The position numbers and the translations under genes were made by a program. The notes under the pieces are model-generated. The model saw only the letters and a list, made by a program, of their open reading frames with translations. It was not told where the DNA came from and did no database searches. Shown here in pieces: positions 1 to 11,435 of a stretch of DNA of 39,595 nt. Within the stretch, counting starts at the first letter, position 1. Every line of letters begins with the position of its first letter. This DNA is from Bondarzewia mesenterica (taxonomy: Eukaryota > Basidiomycota > Agaricomycetes > Russulales > Bondarzewiaceae), in NCBI GenBank assembly GCA_004802705.1, contig SGPL01000320.1, positions 1 through 39,595 of the forward strand. The letters run 5' to 3'.

Positions 1-142
1 TTGTGAGAGCAATTGAACGAACATTATATATACGAGATGATAGTGGGAAGCAATGCCTTGCCACACATTGACCGTAGCCATTGTTGGTGCCAGCCCGGGG
101 CCACCCGCTGCTACCAGTAGAGAGATAGGAAGAGATGTCCCT

Positions 143-312
143 AAGTCGGAGAAGTGTGGCCAAGTGGTGGATTGTTTCTTACGTCTGGGCGGCGGGAGTA
201 ACTGGTGGACAATGCATTCAGACCTCCGTCCAAAACGGGTAAGGAACTGGTGGACTCTCAGCCACGGCGTATCAAGCCTTTTGTCCCAAAATCGGTCGTA
301 AGCTGGTGGACT
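143..312 (+). repeat. Degenerate tandem repeat in the RSA3 5' region
   Basis: Four copies of a motif close to AACTGGTGGAC occur at 162-172 (AAGTGGTGGAT), 200-210, 245-255 and 301-311 (AGCTGGTGGAC). The last two units also share an upstream half resembling GTCCAAAACGGGT / GTCCCAAAATCGGT, so the repeat unit is about 45-56 bp. The array ends about 85 bp before the RSA3 start codon, where a promoter or 5' leader would lie. Function is unknown; it could be a cluster of binding sites or simply a decayed minisatellite. Confidence 0.6.
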
Positions 313-395
313 AGTATTAAACCCCCTCCGCCTATTATCGGGGGTCCTCCTCCGACTCGTTTCCACACATCCTTTACCTTTGACTTTCATCCTCC

Positions 396-1063
396 ATGGC
401 TCCCGAAAAGCCAGTAGCGCCTAGAAAGCGCAACAGAAAGCGCAAAAGACGCGTAGCGTCGTCTTCATCATCGTCCGACTCGTCCGACTCTTCATCTTCC
501 TCTTCAGACGAGGATGCGCCGACAATTAAGGCCAAAAAGCATCTTCCTACAAAACAAGTCGCACCGGATTCCTCCACCGAGGACTCATCTTCGTCATCTT
601 CATCCGACTCGGACTCCGATGCTGAACCTGTAGCACCGACTCCTGCGCCTGATGCAACACCGGCAGCAACACGATCATCACGCGTTGTTGCAGAGAAATG
701 GACATCGCCGCCGCCATCGCCGCCCCCCGCCTCAATACCATCGTTTATGCTGCATGGAGATGTTTCAAGAGGTGCTCTGGATGAACACGCACTGAAAGAA
801 CGATTCCGAAAGTTTTGGATGGCGTCGGTCGCCGACGCATTCAGGGATGACCTGGATCAAATTCGCAAGGTAACACCATTCGATGCCTTGCTTTGTACCG
901 CTCTTAGTTCACAAATTTTCAGGAGCCTCATTTGACAGCACCAAGGCTGTCTTTGTTGATTGATTCCCTCGCGTCAGGCACAGAGGTCTTCACGTCTTCT
1001 TCCAAGGCAGATAAAAGTAATGATATGAATGAGATGGACGTTGTACTCGACGGCAATGATTAG
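396..1063 (+). CDS. RSA3: Ribosome assembly protein 3 (Rsa3 family), two exons
   Basis: Exons 396-869 and 923-1063, with a 53-nt GT...AG intron, give about 204 aa. The N-terminus is strongly basic (residues 8-20, rich in K/R, likely nuclear/nucleolar targeting). A serine/aspartate-rich low-complexity stretch follows. The C-terminal ~60 residues form the conserved Rsa3 core, recognisable by FRKFWMASVADAFRDDLDQI and, after the intron, LLIDSLASGTEVF. In yeast Rsa3 is a nucleolar factor of early 60S assembly, found with Npa1/Urb1, Npa2, Nop8 and the helicase Dbp6. The gene converges on URB1, encoding a partner in that complex. The ATG at 396 is the first in frame and precedes the basic tract. The identification rests on the C-terminal core; the rest of the protein is low complexity. 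Confidence 0.88.
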
Positions 1064-1668
1064 ATGTAGGTATGTCCATCGGATAGTATCTGAGAAATTA
1101 TTCCGAATGATGCTTGGTTGAATCAGTCTGCATTTCATGCTTTATTTGTGAATTTTTGCCATACTGCATTGCTGGACGACGCCCGGTGTTCCGTGCCGTC
1201 GTCCTATCTCCTTTGACCCCGCACCGTCACATAAGTGTTACAATCCTTTATGAGCGGCCACTCTCTCTTTACGCGCACACAATCTGACTTCTCATCGGCC
1301 CCTCCAACGACGATATCGGGAATTTTCTGTCTCGTCGTGCTTCGCCAGTACGCACTGTATCCAATCATATCTGACTGGCTCACCAGGTACCGACGATACT
1401 TTCGCTTTTCCCTTTATTGATGAAAAACTGGAAGTATACGACGGTTTTCCATATCAGAAAGACAATCAGAGTGAAGGTTGGTTTCTTGTGCGCAACCTTC
1501 ATTAAGATTTTTTTAAGCAAGTGATGACGACAGGTAAGTCATGCATAGGCAGTGCTAGTAATGAACGTTTGAACCGCCATTGATGCGCTGCGGACACANG
1601 CACAGACAAGATATCACAGCAGATATACACACCCTACCCATCCACCTCGAAGTAAGAACGACCCATAG
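1064..1668. other. Convergent 3' intergenic region between RSA3 and URB1
   Basis: No coding exon, RNA or repeat is supported here. It lies between two convergent stop codons (1063 and 1669) and must hold both 3' UTRs. Short open frames exist but lack codon or family signal. One ambiguous base lies at about 1600. Confidence 0.6.
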
Positions 1669-4600
1669 CTATCTTCCTTCCGTCATATTTTGCATGACCT
1701 CTCTCCTGACCCACTCGCCAATCTCACATCCCTCCCCAACCATAGATCGCCAGATCAATAATCTACTCGTCAGCTCATCCCATGCCGCGTCCTTCTCCGA
1801 CAGCACCATGGAAGCACGCCACAGCGCTTCAACAACGCCTCCCCACACTCGTGCAGAGCTGACGACGGGCTGATCGTGCAAATTGTAGGAACTGTGCGGC
1901 GCCAGGGACACGCGTGGAGTGTCTGACGCAAGAGAAGTAAGGTCTTGCAAATCGACAATATCCTCCTCTAACTGGACTAGCCAAGCGAGGCACTTGGACA
2001 GCAGGTTGGGGAGGTTAGGGATGACGGGTTTGGGGAGCATACTCAGCCGCAAAATCAATCGCGCTGACAATTCCAAGACGTTTGGTGAAGTTGCTGTGTA
2101 ACAGAAGCAGAGGTCAGCCGAAGATCGCTCTCTCGCATTGATGTCCTACCATGATCCACCATCAAGAGCTCGAGGCATCGACCAATTGTCGTACGCCATT
2201 GTCCACCAGTCGAAGATTCCATCTTCTCCAAGTCGGTTACCATGAGTATATTTTCCAATATCTTCATCCAAGACATGCAGTCGTCGCCACGTGAAGTCTG
2301 CAGTGTCATCTCAATCCAAGACAAAAGCGAAGATTTTAGAATGAGGGAGGTCACGATGCGCCTCTTGCTGGTTATATTACAGAATACCTGCGAAAACGCG
2401 TTAATTCCCATCAAACCATCCTTGGGAAACGATGATTTTACCTCCAAAACTCCGTTTCTCAGGACGCGATCTTTCTCTCCACTCTGCCATATGCTCGCCA
2501 GGAGGTCCCATGTATGTCTGCGTTTGAAAGCCTTCCATTCCGCATCGCCGGCTCCATACATCGCGTCGGACAAAAGCTTGAGAATCCATCCTCGCTCTTT
2601 CTTCCAGTCATTCGAGCTGCTGTACAACATGTTATATAGCATGGGCACGTCGGTTGTGTCTAGCTCAGGCCGCTGCAGGAGGAACCGAGCAGTCAGGGGG
2701 TAAACGAAGTTCGCAGGGTAAAATACACCGTGCAGGGAGTGCGCCAGGAGCAGGGTGGTGTATGCCGGGAGACGCGGAGGAGCTTCGTTATTGGCCACCA
2801 GACGTACGGCGTTCTTGAGAAGGCCGAAGATGTGTAAGACATGTTCCTTCTCTTGCATATCTGCAGCCTAGTCATATTTGTTAATAGGAATCGAGCCACG
2901 GTGATTAGCTGCGAGGCTCACCTCAAGCGACTTGGCAATCGTGCCGATCTGTGACAGAGCTGTGTCCCGAAGCAGATCATCCTTGGACGACAATGATCGA
3001 ATCAAGAGGCTGACAACGTTCGTCCGGAAGAGCTGAACCCATCCGAGGGCCGTAGATGGCTGACAATCCGAGAGCATCTGCGCACATAACAAGACGACGA
3101 ACACCGGGTCGTAACACTGCTCGTCTGTTCGCCCCCCAGCGCTGTAATCGTCGAACTGCCTCCAGTAAGGGAAGGACATGCAACTGCGGAAGAGACGACT
3201 TGAGTCCAGACTCTCAATTGCCTCGCATGCGTTTGCGGAGATTACGCCTGAAGAAGCAGACCAGCTCCCAAGCAAAAATGCAATTGAAGCCTTTCGTGTC
3301 GCCTCAAACAAGTGGAAGATGGATAAGAGCATCTGATCGGACTCAGACAGGCTTCCTGCATAAATGGGGGCGAGAGGCTGGACGTGACTGGGCTGGCAGG
3401 TGTTTGTAGGGTGTTGATGGAACAGTGTATGAAGAAGGCTGATGACGATATCACGCGTTGGTGCACCAGCGGCTGTGATCTTGTAGAAGTCAGCATGTTG
3501 GATTATGCTTTGCAGGTGACGGTTTAGGAGAAGTGGCTGAACAAGGCTCATTAATTGGACGCATTCAAATGTTATGTAGCTCGAACTCGCACCTTCAATC
3601 GAACGGCGACCACTAGCTCGTTAGCAAACCGAACGGCAGTAATATCTGAAAGACAATTTTGCACGATCGCAGTTAAAACAGGATCCACAAAGTGAGCTTT
3701 GATGTCAGGCACAACTTTCACAAGAGCGGCTGGGAGGGAAAGAACCGCGTCAGGTTGCCAGACTGAAACACAAAAGTCACACTTACCCAGATGATAAATT
3801 ATCTGACGGCCATCGCTGCTGTCGCTGGTAAAATACCGTGAAGCCCATTGTAAAGCATGGTCAACAAATGGCATTGCGAAATCATGAATATCTTTGGGGA
3901 GGTTACAGAGCAGCTGTTGGGTCACTTCGAGAGCATCAGCTGTGATGACGTCCAAAGTTAAACTTTGCAGTTCGCGCTGCAGAATTTGTAGGAATTCTGT
4001 CCGCCGAGATGGAAAGTGGATTACGATCGATGATACACAGGAAGCACATATCGAGCGATGGCGGACCGATTGATGAATGTCCAAGATTCCTTTCGTCAAG
4101 TTTGTAAAGTGCTCAGTCCAAACCGGCTCTATCGGCTCAGCGAAAAATTCGTCATGAGACGCCGAATCTAGAAAAGCATGCAGCACGGGCGCAAAATGGA
4201 CGAGAGGACGAGATGCTGATAAATTTTGACCAAGGTATTCACGACACGCCTTCCGGGAAGGAGGGCTGGTGTACAGAAGACCTGCTAGAATGCGAATAAT
4301 TTCATCCGTCCATGTATCCTTCGCGAAGAAAGGCATAATGGCTATGTCCTCGTTGCCTGCATTAAGACGTTGCGCCCAACGAGACTTCATATTTTTCACC
4401 ACCAGAGACAAGGCAACGGTTTGTGCGAACCCGGCATCCAGATTCAGACCATCGAGACCTACGGGTAAACCATATTCGATCGCCAAGACGATGATCTTGT
4501 GCAAAGTGACCGATTGAGGAAACAAAACATCGAGGGAGAGCAGTTGGGACAAGCGAGAATGCAGGTCAGATGCTATGTTTGATGTGGTCGCGTTCCGCTC

Positions 4601-7600
4601 AAAAGAGGCAAGAATAGATTCCAGGAGGGAAACAACAGCAGGATCCGCGACGTTTTGGATATTTTGTACAAGTTCATCGAACAATGTCAATAGGGCGTCC
4701 AGCTCGAGATATGGGATCCACAGTATGGCATGTACAACCTAGGGAGGATAGTGTAAGCACCTGGATATTTCCTTGCAAAAGTAGGGCCTCACCTGACTAA
4801 CGTCGGTAGACTTAGACAAGCTTTTAGCAAGAGCGATCCAGTGCGAAGAGAATACGGCGACCAACCGCCTGTCTTCTGCATTAGAGGGGTCAACTGACAC
4901 CTTCAACAGTTCATCCAAACCTACAAAATATCAATTAAATGAGCAATGGCCATCGCACGAAAACCTACCTTGTCGCACAGGATCATCAAGCATTGAGGAT
5001 GAGCACAACTCCTTCATAGCGCTCAAGCCAAAGACGTGCTCTTTGAGGTGTAACATCTCTTTTGAGGATAGAATTGCTCCAGCCTTTCGTGCGATGGCTG
5101 CCGCCAAGAACAAAAGATCTCTTTTGAAAGCAGGCGACGTTTTGTGGAGCGGATAGTCTATGTCCGAGGAAGTTAAAGGCAGATTTTGCTTGTAGATATG
5201 CGTGGTTTCTTGAGAAAATCATGCCAACCAAGGTATCCCGATAGGCTTGGACAGAAAGCTGCTCTGGAGCACACTGAACGATCAAACAATCGAAAGACAA
5301 TCTAGTAGAATGGGAATTCAGGTCCCACTTGTTTTCATCATAAGGCCAAGATGTCTTACGCTGATTTGAACTCCGTTGACTCCAGGCCAAAATCGGTTCG
5401 ATCCCACAGTAAATTCCAACGAAGGTCGAGGTGCTCCAGAAATAATGCAATTGCTGGTTTATAAAGGCGTTGAATAACAGCGAGAAGCCGACGAATGTCG
5501 TTGATTTGCAAAGGACAGTCAACAAGACGTAGCCAGTCCACAAGTTCATTTGCAGATGTTCGACGCGATGACTTTGAAGCGGCTAAAGGAATCATGAACG
5601 AACGTCCATTTGATGCATGCGGATACGTACGAAGTGGTAGTCCCTCCACCTGTTGTAAGAATTCTTGCACAGCAGTATTTTCTGCTTCATCTGGAGGAGA
5701 AACGACCGCACCCTGAAAGCTGTATAGATAGGTCTGCATGACGGAGACCTCTCGGAGGACAGCTTGTTTAACGATCGGATAGTCCGGGAGCAACCGATCG
5801 TTGGGTAGTGAAGATGCAATCAGGTCGGCCAAAGCATTCACGTATCGAAGATTTTGTTGTTTACCCGCCATCTTGAAAATAAGCTTGCATACGAATGAGA
5901 CGATGGCTAGCATATCCGAAGGAGACAGATGGTTCCCCGTGACCTTGTATGCAAACTGTTCCGCCACGGTCATGATAAGTGGACTTAGATGAGCGTCCGA
6001 GCGTTGGGAGTCATGTCCAGGATCGTCATCAGTTGAAGGCACAAGGGCGTCCAAATTTTCGAGGTATCGGTAAGGAGTCTTAGTGCACCGTTGGATAGCA
6101 TCGTCCAAAAATGAAACCACTGCTTCACTTTCATCCATCAGCGCTGCACCATCGGGAGCTTCAGCACCAGGTGCACGTGTCATGACGGGTAAGGAAGACA
6201 GCCAGAGATAGACTTCGTCCGGATCGTGTTGAAAGAGTATGCTCTCTGATAGCACATGTCGCACCAGAGTCTCAATGGCGCCTCGGATAGCTGAAGACTC
6301 TGTTACAGTATAACGCTTGAGCATAACGAATAGGTGTGTGTGTGTGCCTAGAAAGCATTCATAAATGCCGGAATAAACTTGCAATACTGTTGGGGTCAAC
6401 GCACCCGTTTTACCCGACCATGCAAACTGATCGCTCTCCTGTAGCAGCCGCAGGATATGCAACTGACGCAATGTGACCAACCCCACAATGGAGTCAGGAA
6501 GCTCCTCATTCCCAGAAGCAGCATCCGAAAGGTACAGCAGCAGCTTCCCCACGTCAAAATGCGCCTCAGAGACCAATGCCGGTAGGCATCGATGATAGAG
6601 CCACAGAAGCCTTGCCGAGCTCTCCGACAACAGCGCTGTCTGAGTTCGGTTTTGATCAATCGCCGTATTCGTCGATTTGTGCTGCGAAAGAGCGACGACG
6701 ACCTGAAAGTCGGGGACCCGACGGCGGATCTCTCGCTCGACCTCTCGCCGTCGTCTGCTCCATTGCCCACCTTCCTCTTCTTCTTCTAGTGACGTTTCCA
6801 CGTTCCTGAAAACGCCCAACACAGCCTCGTATTTCGTCAAGCACTTCGCAAGCGCCAGCGCTGTGCAATGCTGTACGAGCGGTGAAGTCGACTGCAAACC
6901 TCGAGAGAAATTTACCTTCGTGTTTACGGAAGGAAGAATGTTCTCAAGAATCGTAGACAATGGTGGGGGAGAAGGCTGAAATAACGAGCTATTCGGGAGC
7001 AAAAAGCATGGTTCTGGAACAGGGAGAGAAATAATGGTGCTGAAAATGGAAATGTTCGCAATCCACTTGGTTGAAAGCCGGGGTTCCAGGGTAAGCGATG
7101 CCGATGGCCAGTACCTTCAAAAAAAATTGGTACGGAGTGAAATTTCATTTTTGTTGTTGAGAACTTACCCTGCAACGAGTTCAGGGCATGCAGAGAAAAT
7201 TTTGAGAGCAAGCTCCTGCTGTCTCGCATCTTCATTCACCTTCAGCATCTTCAAAAGGTTGCCAAGGATTTTGTTATATATCCGGCCACTTTTCGGAGCT
7301 GTGTCTTCAGCATCATCCAGCGGGGCTCGCCCGTCTTCGTCCGATTCTCGAGGGTACCATCCACGGTCTTTGAAAGATATTCCAGTCCCAGGACGAGTAC
7401 ATATGGCAAGCAAAAAGTGATGGATTAGGTCGGCAGGCACCCGTGCTTCGTCCGGCCCTCCGGCAGGGAGCGTCCGTAGAGTTGGATGACCTGAAAACAG
7501 GGTTAGGAGTTCGGCTGCATCGTCAGTATAACAGTTTGACAAATTCGTACCTGCGAAAGACAAGTCTCGTTGAAGAGACCGACTTTGACCGTCCGTTTGA

Positions 7601-8642
7601 GTTTTGGATCCGACCAGATGCCGGACCAACACACTTCTAGAATTCTGTGCACGACCGAATAAGGATCCTGTACAAGACCCTTGAACATAGCCGAAAAAAG
7701 TGTCACGACGCTGTTCCAGGAATGCGGCTTTCACTGAAGTCGTCGTCGTCGTGTCCACGAAGGACAGAAGAAGAAGAATATAGAGGGTTCGGATATCTAG
7801 CAATCGGTATATAAGTGACACCGCACCGGCTGAGTATCTGTTTGAAAAAATAACTACCTGGCCGTGACAACATATCCACGGTATCGGCATTTTTCCCCTT
7901 TCGTCTCATGAAGAGAAGTTTGGGTAAGGACTATCATATTATGAGAAATTGCGTGGATACACAGTGATTAGAACGAACCTTTGTCTCCCATGAAATCCCT
8001 TCATATACAGTTTTACGTTCCCTCCCGCTTGCGAACATAGACACGGCATTGAAGAGCTTCAGAGTCGCCATGATGAGATCATTATGTGAGCCGCCCAAAA
8101 AAGAATTCAGATGATGCATCCATTGGGGCGACAGCAACGTTTTCAAAATCGGATGCCCAAGTGCATGATATGTGTAGTGGGAAGACAGCAGGGTTAAAAG
8201 GGACGAGAGAGTGGATACGAGAAGAGCCAACAGGGAAAACTGGCGCTATGATCATGTTGTTAGTATAGTCTGAGACGAAAATGCACGTCAAGTCGAACCT
8301 GATTCGCCCCTTGCCATATTTTGAACAGCTCCTGCGCTCCTGGTGCAGCCCCCATCCACTCCTTCGCTAGAAGCAAGCGCTCATCCTGTGGTGATACCGT
8401 TCCTTCGCCTGTCTTGATCGTGAATTGGTTCCGCAAGGCGGTGAGAGCTGCTTCTGTGTCAAAAGCATGCTCATAAAGCGAAAGAATAATAATTTACCTT
8501 CCATTAGGCCATCTTGATTTTGACTTTGAAGACTAGCTCGGATTTCACCAACGTTGGAGAAGATGTACGCCGTCCTTGAGCCCGCTTCCAACTTGGCACG
8601 CTTTCTTGGAGGCTCTCCTCGCTGACCCTGCCTGACAGGCAT
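1669..8642 (-). CDS. URB1: Nucleolar pre-ribosomal-associated protein 1 (Urb1/Npa1), 14 exons
   Basis: Exons from the start codon: 8642-8498, 8453-8299, 8245-7979, 7930-7858, 7796-7551, 7490-7169, 7114-5360, 5301-4969, 4920-4793, 4738-3593, 3536-2922, 2867-2442, 2387-2150 and 2093-1669, about 2090 aa. The N-terminal Npa1 region includes SLPKLLFMRRKGK and VCWSGIWSDPKLKRTVK. The C-terminal NopRA1-type region (roughly residues 1520-1830) includes NRHLQSIIQHADFY, CQPSHVQPL and KERGWILKLLSDAM. Urb1 is a large helical-repeat scaffold of early pre-60S particles in the nucleolus, in complex with Rsa3, Urb2 and Dbp6. The frame slips three times: an extra base in A6 at 7694-7699 (plus strand), a compensating loss near 7470-7490 (or an alternative donor in that intron), and an extra base in T4 at 5184-5187. 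All other junctions keep phase, and sequence on both sides is family-like, so assembly error is likelier than pseudogenisation. Confidence 0.9.
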
Positions 8643-9004
8643 TGTAGATGGAGTAAAGAAACGTCAGACCTTGAACAAGATGGCTTCTCAGGGTGAATTT
8701 ATGATCGCGACTGTAAGCACGGACTGAGCACGGACTTACTGTAGTGGAAATTGGAGAAGGTAAATGAGCTATGCAGATAGGTTAGGGCTTAAATAAAGAG
8801 GATCCGGAGGCAACGTCTGGCAACGTCCGGGTCTTTCTTCCGCAACCACAGTTACTTACCTTCGCGCAGATAATTTGAAAAACCTCTATCTCGACAAGGG
8901 CTGTTGGGAGGGTCGTATCGCACTTGGGCTCAAGTAATTCCAATTGTATTTATCCCTTTCTTACTCACTTATATCGATATTCACTGACAGGATAACAAAG
9001 TATC
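8643..9004. other. Divergent promoter region between URB1 and MYND gene A
   Basis: This 362-bp gap separates two divergent start codons. It holds two short direct repeats: GCACGGACT twice around 8716-8737, and CAACGTC followed by TGG/CGG twice near 8810-8830. No gene is seen. It presumably carries both promoters; no convincing TATA box is visible. Confidence 0.5.
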
Positions 9005-10850
9005 ATGCCATCAACACCACATGTCAGCATTTCAGATGCGCCATTGAACGGTTTGAACTTTCAATCTGCCAATATCATGTATGGGAAGGAAGTCAAGGGA
9101 AAACCGGGCCAAACTCCTTCTTCTCTCCGATCTCTGTATGGCCAATCGACTGCACACCGCGTCGACCTGGCTACAGAACTATTCAAGGTGATCCATTCGC
9201 GCCCCCCTCCCGATCAATGGAATGCCTTCATTTCTGGTGGTCTACATGGTTTGTATGTTGATATCTTGATGGATGAAGATGTCTATTATGACAACCAGGT
9301 ATTTTTTGTCTTTTCTCGAAAATTGGTTTCGATCTTCTTTTAATCATAATAACGTCGGATTAGTCGCAGGGATTTTTAGCGATTATCACCATGAGTCTCT
9401 TCGAGATTATATCAACCGTGGCTTTCCAGGACGGCTTTAAAGATCCCAAGGTCGCCGATTATCTCCTCGAAAAATCTTCCGCCTTGTGGGCTGTAATATG
9501 GTCGCAGCGCAGCCTCTTGCAGGAGGACGAGAAGAGTACTATGCTCTCTTTCCGATATGCCATGAATTACCTTACTTCCGGTTGGATCTTGATGAGTCGA
9601 TGGAGGTGCGTGAAATTATAATACGATGAATACTTATCTTGAAACTGCGAAAAATGCAGAAATCGTCTTCCGACGCTCCTCGACACGAAAGTAGGACACG
9701 TCGCACTCTACTGCTGGCAATATCTACCCGTTTCTGATCCCAAAGATGCCAGCCTCTCGGAAATACTCATGCTTACTGGTGTGACGCCTAAGACAGATAT
9801 AGATCGGTTTGTGCAGCAAGCCGTTCTAGACACATTTTGGCCCTCAGCCTTTCATTCAACGTTTCAAACGGGAACTCGAGGACCAGGGGATTCTTGATAG
9901 CAATCTGGCCAATACCATCCACGCCATGTTGTTACTCAGTCATCATCCCCGTACGAAACGTGTGCTTGGAGCGCTCGATATGCATATCCCGATTTTCACA
10001 GCAATCCAGAGGCAACAGAAGTCCGGTGATCCCAAACAAGAATGGGAAGTCATCAAATATTCAGCGCCTCTTTTTCAGTACGTGCGCACGAGTTTTATTT
10101 TATGTTACTTCCTGACTCTCATTTGCATAGCAACATAATGCTCGAGAACCGTCACAAACTGGTCATGGAAGAAATGACCGAGAAGTACGACATCGTCAAG
10201 CTTATGGCTCGTGCCGCAGTGCTCGGTGCACAATGCGAATCACCTAATGACCTTTGTGTGCTCCGTTCCTCTGATATTGTGCCGTTCTTCATTGACATTT
10301 GCTTGCAGACGATTGGCTGTTGCTGGTTCAACTCTGGAGCGGAATAGTCAAGAGCGTCCAACCATTGGGAGTACGCACCCGTTTGATTGTCACCAACGCT
10401 GCACGAGAGGTGTGGTACCGCACATTGCACGACCTTCGAACCCTGTCTGTTCCCGAGAAATCCACAGCATCGCGAAAACGTGCCCTCGAAGTCTGGCAGA
10501 AATTCGGTGCCGAGCTCGAATTGGACGAAGCAGAGGAGCGCAGCTTCTGGGAGAAAGGCTTGCCCTCGAAGAAGGAGGCTATTCCCAGGGAGGACCCAGT
10601 ATACTGCACCTGGAAACAGTGCCAGTTCCATCGCAAGAAACCACCTCATCCGACCTTCGTGTGCTCGGGATGCAAAATGGCGCATTATTGTAACAGGACG
10701 TGTCAATCGACATGAGTTCGACCGTCAACGTACCTGACGCCTAGGTCACTTTGCTGATTTCAACTTAGCGACTGGAAATATGGCACCCACAAACAATTGT
10801 GTAAAATTGGAAGCCTCATGCGCAGCGTGATGCAGGCGCCGCCTGGTTAA
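9005..10850 (+). CDS. MYND-type zinc-finger protein, paralogue A (frameshift and altered last donor)
   Basis: Exons by alignment with the two downstream paralogues: 9005-9298, 9364-9605, 9660-10077, 10131-10255, 10309-10711 and 10769-10850, about 520 aa. The N-terminal ~350 residues are a family domain I cannot name (for example LHGLYVDILMDEDVYYDN and a KVGHVALYCWQYLP block). The C-terminus is a MYND finger: CTWKQC, then CSGC, then YCNRTCQS, and in the last exon DWKYGTHKQLC. MYND fingers usually bind proline-rich peptides. Two defects show. Exon 3 is 418 nt, against 417 in both paralogues, because of T4 at 9835-9838, which breaks the frame. The last donor reads AC|ATGAGT where the paralogues have AG|GTGRGT, so normal splicing would fail and translation would stop at 10715, removing the final Zn-binding His and Cys. 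Its N-terminus is also shorter and more diverged than in B and C. Role unknown. Confidence 0.75.
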
Positions 10851-11435
10851 AGCGCTTGGACTAGGCTTTACCAAATTTCCCACCTCGTCCTGTCACAAGG
10901 CCGTGGTTATGTCCGCTTGTCTTCGCGCTTCTGAAATCCATTTCTAAGGCCAGGGTCCATTCTGGGACCACCGCTTCCGTCAAAATTAGCTCATAAATTA
11001 TCTATCCCATCTCTCTGTCTCCTACTTCCCGCAGATGTCAGGCCTCTACTCTCTGTCTTATAATTCTCATCGTGGGAATGAATTTTTTGTAGGAATGTCG
11101 TCGCTGGTACATTGACGTTTAGTTAATCGCGGTGTCAGGGCTACGCGGCCCTAACAATACAGAAGACTCCTTAACCTTCTGTGAAGGTCAAACGTAGAAG
11201 CCATGGGATTTCTTACGTTCAGCGTAGGGTTCAATTTTCCCACCTCATCTTCTGCAGGTGCACGCCTCAAACTATATTCGGAGATCGATCAGTATCGCTA
11301 CACAATCTGCTCTGCAGACCAAACTCACTACCCGCTACGTCCGCGCTACGCTCTCCTCCCTCGTTCCCTCACCTCGCATTCTCGGTCTATTTTACGCATC
11401 TTCACTGACCACCTTCAACGCGAATCAAAGAAATC
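10851..11435. other. Intergenic, upstream of MYND gene B
   Basis: No gene is supported. The stretch 11275-11320 (GGAGATCGATCAGTATCGCT and following CTGCTCTGCA) resembles the sequence at 15830-15880 upstream of paralogue C, so the tandem duplication seems to have included promoter sequence. Confidence 0.45.

Noticed and set aside
2242..2703. Plus-strand open frame of 153 codons within URB1
   Set aside because: It is antisense to well-supported URB1 exons 12 and 13 and crosses their intron.
3763..3786. A 24-nt GTAAGT...TTTCAG string in frame inside URB1 exon 10 (minus strand), like an ultrashort intron
   Set aside because: Length is a multiple of three with no stop, and it is far below the ~41-nt minimum intron size seen in this window, so it is treated as coding. 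RNA-seq would settle it.
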